Below are positions 7,691 through 16,953 of a stretch of DNA of 45,294 nucleotides, in pieces. The notes beneath the pieces were generated by a model. That model saw only the letters and a program-made list of their open reading frames with translations, did not search any database and had not been told where the DNA came from. How positions within the stretch are numbered: position 1 is the stretch's first letter; each line of letters begins with the position of its first letter. Source of the stretch: Bacteroidota bacterium (GTDB lineage Bacteria > Bacteroidota > Bacteroidia > Bacteroidales > UBA932); the NCBI GenBank assembly GCA_029567375.1, contig JAKQLB010000369.1, forward strand, positions 1 through 45,294. The letters are read 5' to 3'. The position numbers and the translations under genes were made by a program.

Positions 7691-9004
7691 TTACAATAGC
7701 TCTATGTTTTGCCTATTTACAACACTTTTCATTGCGTTTTTGGTGTCAAAAATAAACTTTGAGTGTTGTTGTACAAAATCGTAATCGACATTAGTGTGAG
7801 CAGCTGTTACCATCACCAAATCGGCAGATTCAAGGAGTTCTTTGGTCAATTTCTTTTCACCTTGATTTTTTTCTCCTTTATATTTATATTCGAAAATATA
7901 GGGGTCATAATATTTTATATTCGCTCCCTTTCCTTTCAGAATATCAATTACCACCAAAGCGGGACTTTCACGATAATCGTCAATATCTTGCTTATAGGCC
8001 ACACCGAGAACCAGTATAATTGAACCCTTCAACGATTTTTCATATCTATTTAGAATATTAGCGGCTCTCTCCATGCAATATTCAGGCATACGGTCATTTA
8101 TCATCATAGATGATTCAATCATGGAGGTGTGGAATCCAAACTCCCGAGCCTTCCAGGAGAGGTAATAAGGGTCAAGAGGAATGCAGTGACCACCCAATCC
8201 CGGACCGGGATAGAAAGCCTGAAATCCATAGGGTTTTGTCTTTGCTGCATCAATTACCTCCCAAAGATTGATATTCATTTTATTACAAAGAATCGCCAAC
8301 TCGTTTACCAATCCAATATTGATATTACGGTAGGTGTTTTCGAGAATTTTCTCCATTTCGGCAATCGCTGGACTCGAAACCGTATGTACATCACTTTCAA
8401 GGACCGCTCTGTACATGGCAGCAATTACTTCAAGTGCATCTTCGCCGATTGCTCCAACCACTTTAGGTGTATTTTTGGTCTTATAAATCAGGTTACCCGG
8501 GTCAACTCGTTCAGGTGAAAAACCGAGGTAAAAATCTTCTCCGCACTTTAGTCCTGAACCTTCTTCGAGAAGTGGTTTTATCAACTCTTCAGTAGTTCCG
8601 GGATATGTGGTAGACTCCAAAACCACCATTGTTCCCCTCTTCATATATTTGGCAATGGACTTAGTGGAAGATTTCACATAACTTATGTCGGGTTGCTGAT
8701 AAATATCAAGAGGAGTAGGCACACAGATAGCTACAAAGTCGACATCTTTGATAAAGCTGAAGTCTGAAGTAGCCGACAGCAATCCTTTTGAAACGATCTC
8801 TTTCAAATCTTCATCCACTACGTCTCCTATGTAGTTATGTCCGGCATTTACCATATCAACCTTTTGACTTTGAATATCGAAACCGATGGTTTTAAATCCT
8901 GCTTTTGCCTTTTCCACTGCCAGAGGCAGTCCGACATAACCGAGTCCGACAACTCCGACTATGATCTCTTTGTTTGAAATTTTGTTTAATAATTCTTGTT
9001 TCAT
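7691..9004 (-). CDS. wbpA: WbpA-type UDP-GlcNAc 6-dehydrogenase
   Basis: A nucleotide-sugar dehydrogenase of about 437 residues. GLGYVG is at 20-25 and the catalytic Cys274 lies in GPGLGGHCIPLDPYY. The central dimerisation segment and the C-terminal UDP-binding domain (GVAYKQDIDDYRESPA) are present. WbpA oxidises the C6 hydroxyl of UDP-GlcNAc in two steps to the uronic acid. WecC and UDP-glucose dehydrogenases share the fold; the neighbouring wbpB, wbpD and wbpE favour WbpA. I use the ATG at 9002-9004, since the extra 16 codons of the longer frame are unlike the family and overlap the probable leader. It is the first gene of the locus in this window. Confidence 0.92.
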   Translation of the reverse strand: MKQELLNKISNKEIIVGVVGLGYVGLPLAVEKAKAGFKTIGFDIQSQKVDMVNAGHNYIGDVVDEDLKEIVSKGLLSATSDFSFIKDVDFVAICVPTPLDIYQQPDISYVKSSTKSIAKYMKRGTMVVLESTTYPGTTEELIKPLLEEGSGLKCGEDFYLGFSPERVDPGNLIYKTKNTPKVVGAIGEDALEVIAAMYRAVLESDVHTVSSPAIAEMEKILENTYRNINIGLVNELAILCNKMNINLWEVIDAAKTKPYGFQAFYPGPGLGGHCIPLDPYYLSWKAREFGFHTSMIESSMMINDRMPEYCMERAANILNRYEKSLKGSIILVLGVAYKQDIDDYRESPALVVIDILKGKGANIKYYDPYIFEYKYKGEKNQGEKKLTKELLESADLVMVTAAHTNVDYDFVQQHSKFIFDTKNAMKSVVNRQNIELL

Positions 9005-9056
9005 GATAGATATTATAAATAATTTAGTTTCCCTCGTAAAAAATATTTGCACACAA

Positions 9057-9087
9057 CATAAATAATATCCCGCGAATATACAACAAA
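9057..9087 (-). promoter_or_regulatory. Candidate Bacteroidota promoter for wbpA
   Basis: On the minus strand TTTG (9084-9087) is followed after 19 bases by TATTTATG (9057-9064), one mismatch from the -7 consensus TAnnTTTG. The spacing fits the -33/-7 promoters of Bacteroides. It would give a leader of roughly 45 bases before the ATG at 9004. Confidence 0.4.
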
Positions 9088-9175
9088 TCTTTTAACCAAA
9101 TGTCTAAATGTTGAAAAAAATATAACGTTGAGGGGCTATTTTATAATTTTAACAAAATATACAGGCAGTTGGAAT

Positions 9176-9604
9176 TTACAAAAACCAACGTCTTTTCTTT
9201 TTAGATTCAGGCATTGCTGAGCCCGATGCCATTGTTTGCAGTGCATCGCCTCCATCGAGCGCAACCTTTACCGCATTATAGATAACTCCCCAGTCCGGTA
9301 ATCCTCCCAGGTTCTTGTCATCTATAAACATATCAGCGTCGAGCTTACGATGATATTCACCCGGCTGCAACTCCTCCACTTCTCCCCTGTAGTTTTCGTT
9401 TTCTGCATAGAAGTATAGTCCTCTCTTAGCGCAGTAGTCTATAGCCTCTTGCAAGAGGTCTCCGGTACGAACAGTCCATAAGATAAGCCTGTGCCCATCT
9501 TTCTGCATCTGCAGTAGGGTATCAATGGCAAAAGGAATTGGTTTACCTATTGCGGGATAAGCATGCTCTACAATGGTGCCGTCAAAGTCAATAGCTATAA
9601 TCAT
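9176..9604 (-). CDS. Small HAD-superfamily hydrolase
   Basis: A compact 142-residue HAD protein. The nucleophile motif DFDGT is at residues 6-10, LWTVRTG (motif II region) near 42-48, and the motif IV pair in ADMFIDDKN near 90-98. There is no cap domain of any size, so it may act on an accessible phosphomonoester or phosphoprotein. The C-terminus is a short basic tail (SKKKRRWFL). It overlaps the preceding alpha/beta hydrolase gene by four bases (ATGA), so the two are co-translated; no functional link is evident. The true substrate is unknown. Confidence 0.8.
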   Translation of the reverse strand: MIIAIDFDGTIVEHAYPAIGKPIPFAIDTLLQMQKDGHRLILWTVRTGDLLQEAIDYCAKRGLYFYAENENYRGEVEELQPGEYHRKLDADMFIDDKNLGGLPDWGVIYNAVKVALDGGDALQTMASGSAMPESKKKRRWFL

Positions 9605-10965
9605 TTCTTTATGGATTTAACAAATTCGAGCATCAGCGCCAGCACCTCTTCGGAAATAGTCTCCTCAATGGTGGCATATTCGGTTGGGAGGCCTGTGGTA
9701 GCATGCTGGAAGAGATGATTTAGCCCCTCGAGCTCCACGATCTGCATATTATCTCTGCCTGTCTCTTCAGCTATTTGACGGTAAACAGGAATATTTTGAT
9801 AGGATACCACCTGTTTATCAAGCGTGCCGTTGAGAATCAAGGCCGGTACGGTAACTTCGCGGATAGCCGGGGCCGGATCATATTTGAGGAAATAAAACAT
9901 CCAGGGAGAGCTGTATTGGTCAATCATAGGAACTGCGACATCATCAGGCATTCCCACAGACGCAAGATAACTCAGTGCTTCTTTGCGGAAATTCTCATCC
10001 GGAGCATCATATTTCTCCACTATGGCAAAAAATTGCTCTGAAATCACTCTGTTTTGCTCGATGGCCTGCTCAGGCATACCCATTCCTCGATATACTTCAA
10101 CCTGCTGGAGTTTGAGAACCTCTGCACCTGTCACTGCCGGACCTCCGAGTGAAATAAGAAAAGCAACGTCAGGCCGCCTTTGAGCCACCATGAAGTTTAT
10201 AAAACCCCCTTCGCTATGGCCGGTAATGCCGCAAAGTGAAGGAATTACCTCTTTCCTGGAGAGCAGATAATCAAAAGCCGCCTCCGCATCATAGGAAAAG
10301 TCAAAGGAGGTACCGTCAGGATTGCCGGGCTCGGAAGCTCCTACTCCGCGATCATCAAATCTTAGGACAGCCACTCCGTTGCGGGTAAGATAATCTGCAA
10401 TCACGGCAAAAGGCTTATGATCCATCAATTCCTCGTCACGATTCTGGGGACCGCTTCCGGTGACCAGGATCATTGCCGGAAAAGGACCCTCTCCTTCGGG
10501 AATAGTCAAAGTGCCGGCAAGCGTAAAATCCTCCCTGGTATTTTTGAAAAATACCTCTTCAGACTTGTAAGGGAATGGAGGTTGGGGTTCCTGGGGACGC
10601 TTGGGTTTTGCCGCTTTTTCGCCTTTGATGAGAGTAAGAGGAAGCGACATGCCCATCTGTGTAAATTCGCCCACTATATTATTAAGCACAAGTGTACCTT
10701 CGTATGATGCGCTTATTGCTTCTATCGCAATTGTCAATTTCATCATTTCAAATGAAATAGATGTAACGGGAATGTCGTATGCTCCCTGAGCAGGTACATC
10801 CATCGTGGCGGATAGGGTACCGTTGGTTTCCTTAATGTCAAAACAGAGTTCAAGCTCGGTCGGGCCTAAACTGAGGGTACCTTTCCAGTAACCTATAATA
10901 TTCTGAGCAATGCTGACATTTGCCAGCATGCAGAATAGTGCAGAAATCAATAAAAGCCTTTTCAT
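9601..10965 (-). CDS. Secreted alpha/beta hydrolase with N-terminal beta domain
   Basis: A 454-residue protein with a signal peptide (MKRLLLISAL to about residue 20, cleavage near IAQ). Residues 22-115 form a lipocalin-like beta domain beginning IIGYWKGTL, followed by a Pro/Lys-rich linker. The serine-hydrolase domain spans about 135-454: an oxyanion loop GSGPQNRDEE at 170-179, nucleophile Ser251 in GHSEGG, Asp383 in NGTLDKQV and His417 in EGLNHLF. This architecture is common in Bacteroidota and usually annotated as an S9/S33-like hydrolase or esterase of the periplasm. Substrate unknown. Its likely -7 box is at 11022-11029, and its leader contains part of a heptamer repeat region. Confidence 0.85.
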   Translation of the reverse strand: MKRLLLISALFCMLANVSIAQNIIGYWKGTLSLGPTELELCFDIKETNGTLSATMDVPAQGAYDIPVTSISFEMMKLTIAIEAISASYEGTLVLNNIVGEFTQMGMSLPLTLIKGEKAAKPKRPQEPQPPFPYKSEEVFFKNTREDFTLAGTLTIPEGEGPFPAMILVTGSGPQNRDEELMDHKPFAVIADYLTRNGVAVLRFDDRGVGASEPGNPDGTSFDFSYDAEAAFDYLLSRKEVIPSLCGITGHSEGGFINFMVAQRRPDVAFLISLGGPAVTGAEVLKLQQVEVYRGMGMPEQAIEQNRVISEQFFAIVEKYDAPDENFRKEALSYLASVGMPDDVAVPMIDQYSSPWMFYFLKYDPAPAIREVTVPALILNGTLDKQVVSYQNIPVYRQIAEETGRDNMQIVELEGLNHLFQHATTGLPTEYATIEETISEEVLALMLEFVKSIKK

Positions 10966-11021
10966 GATATGTATTTATAATTTTTTATCTAAATATTCTT
11001 CGCTACCAACTATTCAAACTC

Positions 11022-11029
11022 CAAAGCTA
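11022..11029 (-). promoter_or_regulatory. Bacteroidota -7 element for alpha/beta hydrolase operon
   Basis: On the minus strand the sequence is TAGCTTTG, an exact TAnnTTTG, 56 bases before the ATG at 10965. No well-spaced TTTG -33 element is visible. Confidence 0.45.
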
Positions 11030-11034
11030 TAAAA

Positions 11035-11080
11035 AATAACCCAAAACTCGAAACTCAATAACTAGCCCGTAACACTACAC
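11035..11080 (-). repeat. Degenerate heptamer repeat at the 3' end of the amylase gene
   Basis: Roughly seven-base units such as AAAACTC, GAAACTC, AATAACT and AACACTA run up to and into the amylase stop codon (TAG, 11075-11077). The words AACTC, CCCGTAAC and CACTACAC recur in the arrays near 40940 and 42250. The periodicity here is weaker than in the other arrays. Confidence 0.5.
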
Positions 11081-12562
11081 CAAATTCAGTCGCATATAAT
11101 CATTCGCTCCTACTTTGAGACGCACCCTCTCCCCTGCTTTTTTAATACCGAAAAAGGAGTAAGCTTCGGAAGGAATATTTACTTCCATTTCCACGGGACG
11201 GCCATCAAAATTGGCCACCACAAGCATACAGGCATCCTCATATCCGCGCATGAAAGCAAACTGACGATTACCGTTGAAGCGCTCGGAATCGGGATTGGCA
11301 TACATAAGATCGAATGTCTCACCATGGGCGAAAATAGCATCTGAGGTAGCTATCTTCAACAGACGGCTATACTCCTTATAAACCACCAATTCATCAACGG
11401 TCAGACGGTCGAGCAGCCATCGTCTTATCGAAGGTACATTGCAATAATCAAAAATAGAAGTGCGACCATCCAATCCGCTAAATCCCTCCTGCTCCATCCC
11501 TCGCTCACCGAACTCCTGCCCGAAATAGAGCATGAAAGGAGCCTTGTTGAAAAGCAGAGAGACCGCCAGAGCAGGGAATGCCGCCCTACCCGAACCTGCA
11601 AAGAAATCCGATGCAATTCGCTGCTCATCGTGATTTTCCAGAAAGTTGAGCATCCTGGGTTGAAGGTCGCCGAGAAACTGCCATTCTCCGGTAAGTAGTC
11701 GGGTACTTACCCCCTCGCACATAATATTTCTCAAGGTGTCGTAGAAGCCCGATTTGTCATACAAAAGGTCAAAGCCGCCTATCTCATAATAGCGTCTGTA
11801 ATTCTCCTTACCGTAAACCTCTGCAATGAAAAAGGTATTAGGATAGATATATTTTATCTCATTGAAAGCCCAACCGAAAAATTCCGCCGGCACCATTTCC
11901 ACCATGTCGCAACGGAAACCGTCCACCCCTTTTGCAGCCCAGAATTTGAGCACGTCGAGCATTTTTACCCAGGTATCATGGTTGTCGTAGTTGAGCTTAA
12001 CCGTATCGTACCAGTCATTGATAGAGGGAGATGTGTGAAATACATCGTTGCCGGTAGCCTTGGCGGGGTTTTCGACATAATCGGAATTGAGAGACTCCGG
12101 CAGGATGAGCGGCCCGTCGAGAATATGAAAATTGTCCCTAGTAAAATAGGTGTCATACTGACGAAACACATGGTTAGGCACAAAATCGATAATAACCTTC
12201 ATGCCTGCCTTGTGTGTTCTGCGGACAAGTGCTTCAAATTCCGCCATCCGGTTGTCATGGTTGTTTGCGAGTGCGGGACTTACATCGAAATAGTTGCGGA
12301 TGGCATAAGGAGAACCCGCTTCGCCTTTAACTATGGAGGGGTTGCAATCTTTTATGCCGTGAAAATGGGTTTTAGTGGCGTGTGAGATGACTCCGGTGTA
12401 CCAGATGGCGCTGACCGAGAGCTTTTTGATCTTTTTGAGAACTTCATCGGTTATGTCGTCAAACTTGCCGCTGCCGTTTAAGTTATAAGAGCCTCCGGAT
12501 ACGCTCTTGCGTTTGCCGAAAGCTCTCAATAACAGTTGGTATATGACCACCTTCCCTTCCAC
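11075..12562 (-). CDS. GH13 alpha-amylase family enzyme, cytoplasmic
   Basis: A 495-residue GH13 enzyme with the four conserved regions: DFVPNH (126-131), GFRCDMVE (nucleophile Asp219), FIAEVYGK (acid/base Glu248) and FLENHDEQ (Asp312). A small C-terminal beta domain follows (about 410-495). There is no signal peptide, so it acts on internal alpha-glucan or imported maltodextrin. The subfamily cannot be fixed by eye. The start is GTG (12560-12562), two bases after the stop of the phosphofructokinase gene, so the pair forms an operon linking alpha-glucan breakdown with glycolysis. The last codons lie inside a heptamer repeat. Confidence 0.88.
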   Translation of the reverse strand: MEGKVVIYQLLLRAFGKRKSVSGGSYNLNGSGKFDDITDEVLKKIKKLSVSAIWYTGVISHATKTHFHGIKDCNPSIVKGEAGSPYAIRNYFDVSPALANNHDNRMAEFEALVRRTHKAGMKVIIDFVPNHVFRQYDTYFTRDNFHILDGPLILPESLNSDYVENPAKATGNDVFHTSPSINDWYDTVKLNYDNHDTWVKMLDVLKFWAAKGVDGFRCDMVEMVPAEFFGWAFNEIKYIYPNTFFIAEVYGKENYRRYYEIGGFDLLYDKSGFYDTLRNIMCEGVSTRLLTGEWQFLGDLQPRMLNFLENHDEQRIASDFFAGSGRAAFPALAVSLLFNKAPFMLYFGQEFGERGMEQEGFSGLDGRTSIFDYCNVPSIRRWLLDRLTVDELVVYKEYSRLLKIATSDAIFAHGETFDLMYANPDSERFNGNRQFAFMRGYEDACMLVVANFDGRPVEMEVNIPSEAYSFFGIKKAGERVRLKVGANDYMRLNLV

Positions 12563-12564
12563 AG

Positions 12565-13797
12565 CTACCAGTTTAAAATCTTGTGGAAGTCGTACTCTTC
12601 AGGGTTGCTGAGGTACTCCCTCGCAGCCTCATAGTCGTTAGGTGTGATAAATTGTACTATATGTTTATAGATGCCCTGTGCCTGGTCGCCCTCAATGTCC
12701 ACACGACGAGGAGGGATTTTTCCTGTCTTGGGATCCTGGAAGTCTTTCAGATAGAGGGGTTTGATACGACCGATGGTGTCCACATAGACCATACATCCCG
12801 ATTCTCCGCGGGTATATAATTCATAAACTCCGCAACCGAGTTGAGTACAGTAGAGCAGGTCGTAAGAGATGGGAGCCTGACATCTGATATCATAGCCGAT
12901 CTCAATGGGACGCATCTTTACATTCATTCCCAACTTTTTAAGCTCAATCTCAAGAATATCGTTGAAGAGCTGTGCCTTGGGAATTTTACCAAGTTCCGGA
13001 TGCCCGTGCTCGTCAAAAGTAAATTTGACTCCTGTCGCTGTCAACTCATCTTCATCGAGAAGGTGGAATACACCCTCTGAAAGCATTATACCGCCATACG
13101 GAATGCCCATCAATTTTCTCTTGACTATTGATGATATTGAGAGTTTGATGATTTTGTCAACGGTAATTTTGGTTTTGTTGAACATTTCGGGGATAATGAT
13201 CATCGGATAGTGACAGGAAGAGCCGATACCGATAGCCAAATGGCCGGCGGAGCGCCCCATCGCAGCTACGATAAACCAGATGCCGGAAGTCCTCGCGTCC
13301 TCATAAACGGTGGTAGCGATACGGGTACCCTCGGCTTTAGCGGAGTGATAACCGAATGTAGGTGTGTTAAGGGGGAGCGGAAGGTCATTGTCAATGGTTT
13401 TCGGCACGTGAATGTTGGAGATTTTGTAATTTCTCGCCTGAAGGAATTTCGTCACCCTATTGGCGGTAGAAGCTGTGTCATCACCACCTATCGTAACAAG
13501 TAATTTAATGTTGTTGTCTAGGAAAAGACCGTGGTTAAAATTCCCTGCATAATCCTCCTCTGTGGGTTTATATCGGCTCATCATGAGGTAGGAACCACCT
13601 CTGTTGAAGATGGTATCCGCCATCACGAAATCTATCTCAGTATATGATGGATTGGGAGTAAAAAGCCCTTTGTAACCCCCATGTAGACCGAGAACCCTGT
13701 ATCCTCTTGCCAAAAATGCCTTTGTTATGCTTCCTATAACCGTGTTTATTCCGGGAGCGGGTCCTCCTCCGGTCAAAATAATGATAGATTCTTTCAT
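12565..13797 (-). CDS. pfp: 6-phosphofructokinase, probably pyrophosphate-dependent
   Basis: A 410-residue phosphofructokinase that opens with ILTGGGPAPGINTVI. The phosphate-donor site reads GGDD (104-107), where ATP enzymes usually have GGDG, and PKTIDND (132-138), where ATP enzymes have a small residue instead of Lys. Both changes are known markers for use of pyrophosphate. The enzyme converts fructose 6-phosphate to the 1,6-bisphosphate reversibly. It is co-transcribed with the amylase, fitting a low-energy fermentative use of glucans. The ATG at 13797 is 28 bases from an exact -7 box, and ligA diverges. Confidence 0.88.
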   Translation of the reverse strand: MKESIIILTGGGPAPGINTVIGSITKAFLARGYRVLGLHGGYKGLFTPNPSYTEIDFVMADTIFNRGGSYLMMSRYKPTEEDYAGNFNHGLFLDNNIKLLVTIGGDDTASTANRVTKFLQARNYKISNIHVPKTIDNDLPLPLNTPTFGYHSAKAEGTRIATTVYEDARTSGIWFIVAAMGRSAGHLAIGIGSSCHYPMIIIPEMFNKTKITVDKIIKLSISSIVKRKLMGIPYGGIMLSEGVFHLLDEDELTATGVKFTFDEHGHPELGKIPKAQLFNDILEIELKKLGMNVKMRPIEIGYDIRCQAPISYDLLYCTQLGCGVYELYTRGESGCMVYVDTIGRIKPLYLKDFQDPKTGKIPPRRVDIEGDQAQGIYKHIVQFITPNDYEAAREYLSNPEEYDFHKILNW

Positions 13798-13825
13798 AAA
13801 ATGTTTGTGTTTGTATTTCAGGCTG

Positions 13826-13833
13826 CAAATGTA
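13826..13833 (-). promoter_or_regulatory. -7 element for the phosphofructokinase-amylase operon
   Basis: The minus strand reads TACATTTG, an exact TAnnTTTG, 28 bases before the start codon. It sits only 22 bases from the opposing ligA -7 box. Confidence 0.5.
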
Positions 13834-13855
13834 CTACTTTTTGATAAAATTATAC

Positions 13856-13863
13856 TAATTTTG
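13856..13863 (+). promoter_or_regulatory. -7 element for the ligA operon
   Basis: TAATTTTG is an exact TAnnTTTG, 25 bases before the ligA ATG at 13889. A TTTG lies only 12 bases upstream (13840-13843), closer than usual for a -33 element. Confidence 0.5.
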
Positions 13864-13888
13864 TAAGTTATTAGTGAATTAACCGGAT

Positions 13889-15919
13889 ATGGCTAAAATT
13901 ACCAAATCATTTGCAAAGGAGAGGATAGAGCAGTTGCGACATGAACTCGAAGAGCACAACCGCAATTACTATATCCTTGCTACTCCTGTCATATCCGATT
14001 TCGAATATGATATGCTGATGCTGGAACTCCAGGGCCTGGAGGCCAGATTTCCCGAATTCGCAAGCGAAGACTCTCCTACCCGCAAGGTGGGTAGCGACCT
14101 TACGGATACAAATGAGGGCTTCACACAGGTAGAGCATCGTTATCCGATGCTTTCACTCGGTAACACCTACAACGAAGAGGAGTTATACGAATTCCACCAA
14201 AGGGTGGCTAATGTGGCCCGGGTGCCCTTTACTTACTCCTGCGAGCTCAAATTTGACGGTACTGCCATCTGTCTTATCTATAAGGAGGGCAGGCTGGCAC
14301 AGGCAATTACACGGGGTGACGGCATCAAAGGCGACGACGTTTCGCGCAATATCGTCAGCATCGAATCCATACCTCATATTCTCCATGGCAAAAACATTCC
14401 GGCCGAATTTGAAATCAGAGGCGAGATTTTCATGCCCTATGAAGCCTTTGAACGTCTCAATGCAGATAGGACTGCTGCAGGTGAAGCACCTTTCGCAAAT
14501 CCCAGAAATGCTGCTTCCGGTTCCCTCAAACTGCTGGATCCCTCCAAGGTTAAGGAACGCGGACTCGACTGCATCCTATACCATCTTCTCGGAGAAGATC
14601 TGCCCTTCAGCACTCATAGCGAGGCAATTGAAGCAGCGGCCTCATGGGGATTTCATGTCTCGGAAAACAGCATTGAAGCCAAAGACATAGAGGAGGTCAT
14701 ATGTTATATAGAAAAGTGGGAAAAGCAGAGGAAAAACCTCCCCTATGCCACTGACGGCATAGTGATCAAAGTCAATCAGCTCGATCTTCAGCGTCAGCTG
14801 GGCTATACGGCCAAATCTCCACGCTGGGCCACTGCATTCAAGTTTAAGCCGGAACAGGCGCTAACCGAAGTCCTCTCCATAGATTATCAGGTGGGCAGGA
14901 CCGGTGCGATCACTCCGGTGGCCAATCTCGAACCCGTGCCCCTCTCAGGCACCACGGTGCGACGTGCCTCACTCCACAATTTCGATCAAATGGAGTTACT
15001 TGATATAAGGGTTGGCGATCTGGTATATGTGGAGAAGGGTGGTGAGATCATTCCCAAGATTACCGGCGTAGAGTTTTCAAAGCGCCATGCCGATGTACAA
15101 AAGCCAATTTTCCCCTCCATTTGCCCCGATTGCGGTACTTATTTGGAGAGAGATCCCGAGCAGGCACGCCACTATTGCCCTAACAGTGACGGCTGCCCCA
15201 CTCAGATTAAGGGACGCTTCATCCATTTCGTTTCCCGTAAGGCAATGGACATACTCGCAGGTGAGGCGACCATCTCGCTTTTCTACGACAAGGGACTTAT
15301 TCGCACTCTCCCCGATCTGTACCGTCTGAAAGCGGAGGATATATTGGGACTCGATGGATGGCAGCAGAAGTCGGTTGACAACCTTTTTTCAAGCATAGAA
15401 CAATCCAAGCAAGTGCCCTTCTCAAGGGTCCTTTACGCATTGGGCATCAGACATATCGGCGAAGCTACCGCCAGGATGGCCGCCAATACATTCGGAAGTA
15501 TTGATGCTCTGGCTTCAGCAACAAGGGAAGATTTGATGCAGGTGGAGGATTTTGGAGAAATAATGGCGGAGAGCGTGGTGACATACTTTGCGAATGACGC
15601 CAATAGGCGTATGATAGAAGAGTTGCGCAGTTTCGGGCTGCAATTTGCCCTCTCCGAAGAGGAAGAAAGTCCGTTATCCGACCGACTCTCCGGTACCACG
15701 ATAGTGATTTCGGGTAATTTTTCCATTTCACGCGAAGAGATGAAGGCTCTCATAGCCGCCCACGGCGGTAAAAATGTGAGCTCCGTGAGCGGAAAGACCA
15801 CATATCTGCTGGCCGGAGAGAAGAGCGGCCCGGAAAAGCTCAAAAGAGCCGAGAAACTCGGCATCAAAGTGATAACCGAGGAAGATTTTCTCAAAATAAT
15901 TGAGGGAGAGAAGGCATGA
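13889..15919 (+). CDS. ligA: NAD-dependent DNA ligase
   Basis: A full-length bacterial LigA of 676 residues. The Ia domain is at the N-terminus, adenylation Lys121 lies in CELKFDG, and an OB fold follows around 320-400. The four-Cys zinc finger (CPDCG ... CPNSDGC) spans about 407-430, then helix-hairpin-helix repeats and a C-terminal BRCT domain from about 598. It seals nicks in replication and repair using NAD+. It is the first gene of a long plus-strand run and overlaps the following membrane-protein gene by four bases (ATGA). No key residue is missing. Confidence 0.97.
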   Translation: MAKITKSFAKERIEQLRHELEEHNRNYYILATPVISDFEYDMLMLELQGLEARFPEFASEDSPTRKVGSDLTDTNEGFTQVEHRYPMLSLGNTYNEEELYEFHQRVANVARVPFTYSCELKFDGTAICLIYKEGRLAQAITRGDGIKGDDVSRNIVSIESIPHILHGKNIPAEFEIRGEIFMPYEAFERLNADRTAAGEAPFANPRNAASGSLKLLDPSKVKERGLDCILYHLLGEDLPFSTHSEAIEAAASWGFHVSENSIEAKDIEEVICYIEKWEKQRKNLPYATDGIVIKVNQLDLQRQLGYTAKSPRWATAFKFKPEQALTEVLSIDYQVGRTGAITPVANLEPVPLSGTTVRRASLHNFDQMELLDIRVGDLVYVEKGGEIIPKITGVEFSKRHADVQKPIFPSICPDCGTYLERDPEQARHYCPNSDGCPTQIKGRFIHFVSRKAMDILAGEATISLFYDKGLIRTLPDLYRLKAEDILGLDGWQQKSVDNLFSSIEQSKQVPFSRVLYALGIRHIGEATARMAANTFGSIDALASATREDLMQVEDFGEIMAESVVTYFANDANRRMIEELRSFGLQFALSEEEESPLSDRLSGTTIVISGNFSISREEMKALIAAHGGKNVSSVSGKTTYLLAGEKSGPEKLKRAEKLGIKVITEEDFLKIIEGEKA

Positions 15920-16953
15920 AATTGTTTATTCAAAGATTGAAAGAGCTCTACCGGATTATTTTCAAATTTGTCACAAGAGATATCTGGAGGCTGGATTTCA
16001 GCGAGTTTGGAAAGGGCCGCAGAAGAGCCATACGCTACCTGAAGGCACTTATTATCACCTTTAAGGGATTTTCAGGACAGCGGATCGCACGTGAAGCCGT
16101 TGCACTGAGTTATTTCGGATTAATGGCTATCGTACCGATTGTGGCACTGATCCTATTTGTGGCCAGCGGCTTCAAACTTGACAAAATGCTTTCTGATCTG
16201 CTTTACTCCTCCTTCCCCACCAGCACTCAGATGATTGACGCCGTACTCAACTTTGCAAACAATATTCTGGTTACCACGAAAAAGGGGACTTTCGGATGGA
16301 TCAGCTTCGGAGCGTTTGCCTGGTTGGTAATCTGGTTGATGATAAATGTCGAATCGGCATTCAACCGAATCTGGATGGTTAAGGAATATACGGGTATCGG
16401 CAAAAGGATAGTAGCTTATCTGGCCATTCTCCTGCTCTCTCCTTTCATGATAATACTCTTCCTCTACGGATGGGGATATTATATCAGATTCCTCACCTCA
16501 GCAAGTGAGAACCTCGGGGCCTTCAGTTTCCTTACCACAAACCTTTTCTGGGTGGTATTCTACGGAGTGGCCGTACTGGTATTTTCACTACTCTATAAAT
16601 TCATTCCCCACACGAAGGTAAGATATAGTTCGGCCATAAAGGGCGCCATCGTATCAGGAGTGGCATTTGTGGCAATACAGTACGTTTACTTGAACACCCA
16701 GCTGATGGTGACACGCCTGAGCGGTGTTTATGGTGCTCTGGCTGCGATACCGCTGCTTATGATATGGATGAATCTTTGCTGGGGCGTAATTCTATTCGGA
16801 GCCCAGCTTTCATACGGATTCCAACAAGTGGATTACGAACATCCGGTCAATCCCCTGTGGCTGGAGGAGAGCAGCGACAATGAAAATCATGAAACAGAAA
16901 TAATTCTTGAACAACATATTAAACCAATAAAAAATGGAAAAAAAATACATTGA
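15916..16953 (+). CDS. YihY/UPF0761 family inner-membrane protein
   Basis: A 345-residue integral membrane protein with about six hydrophobic helices between residues 55 and 300 and the characteristic YihY features: an early ALSYFGLMAIVPIVAL helix and a late MNLCWGVILFGAQLSYGF helix. The N-terminal 50 residues and C-terminal 40 residues are charged and probably cytoplasmic. The family was once labelled ribonuclease BN, which is not supported; the real function is uncertain. It overlaps ligA by 4 bases and hydG by 20 bases, so the three are likely one transcript. Confidence 0.88.
   Translation: MKLFIQRLKELYRIIFKFVTRDIWRLDFSEFGKGRRRAIRYLKALIITFKGFSGQRIAREAVALSYFGLMAIVPIVALILFVASGFKLDKMLSDLLYSSFPTSTQMIDAVLNFANNILVTTKKGTFGWISFGAFAWLVIWLMINVESAFNRIWMVKEYTGIGKRIVAYLAILLLSPFMIILFLYGWGYYIRFLTSASENLGAFSFLTTNLFWVVFYGVAVLVFSLLYKFIPHTKVRYSSAIKGAIVSGVAFVAIQYVYLNTQLMVTRLSGVYGALAAIPLLMIWMNLCWGVILFGAQLSYGFQQVDYEHPVNPLWLEESSDNENHETEIILEQHIKPIKNGKKIH

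Noticed and set aside
9005-9052. Longer N-terminus for WbpA
   Set aside because: The extra residues are unlike the family and would overlap the probable transcription start region.
9168-9188. Terminator hairpin at the end of the HAD gene
   Set aside because: Only five base pairs with a 12-base loop and partly inside the coding sequence; too weak.
15916-16953. Ribonuclease BN
   Set aside because: This is an old misannotation of the YihY membrane family; no nuclease motif is present.
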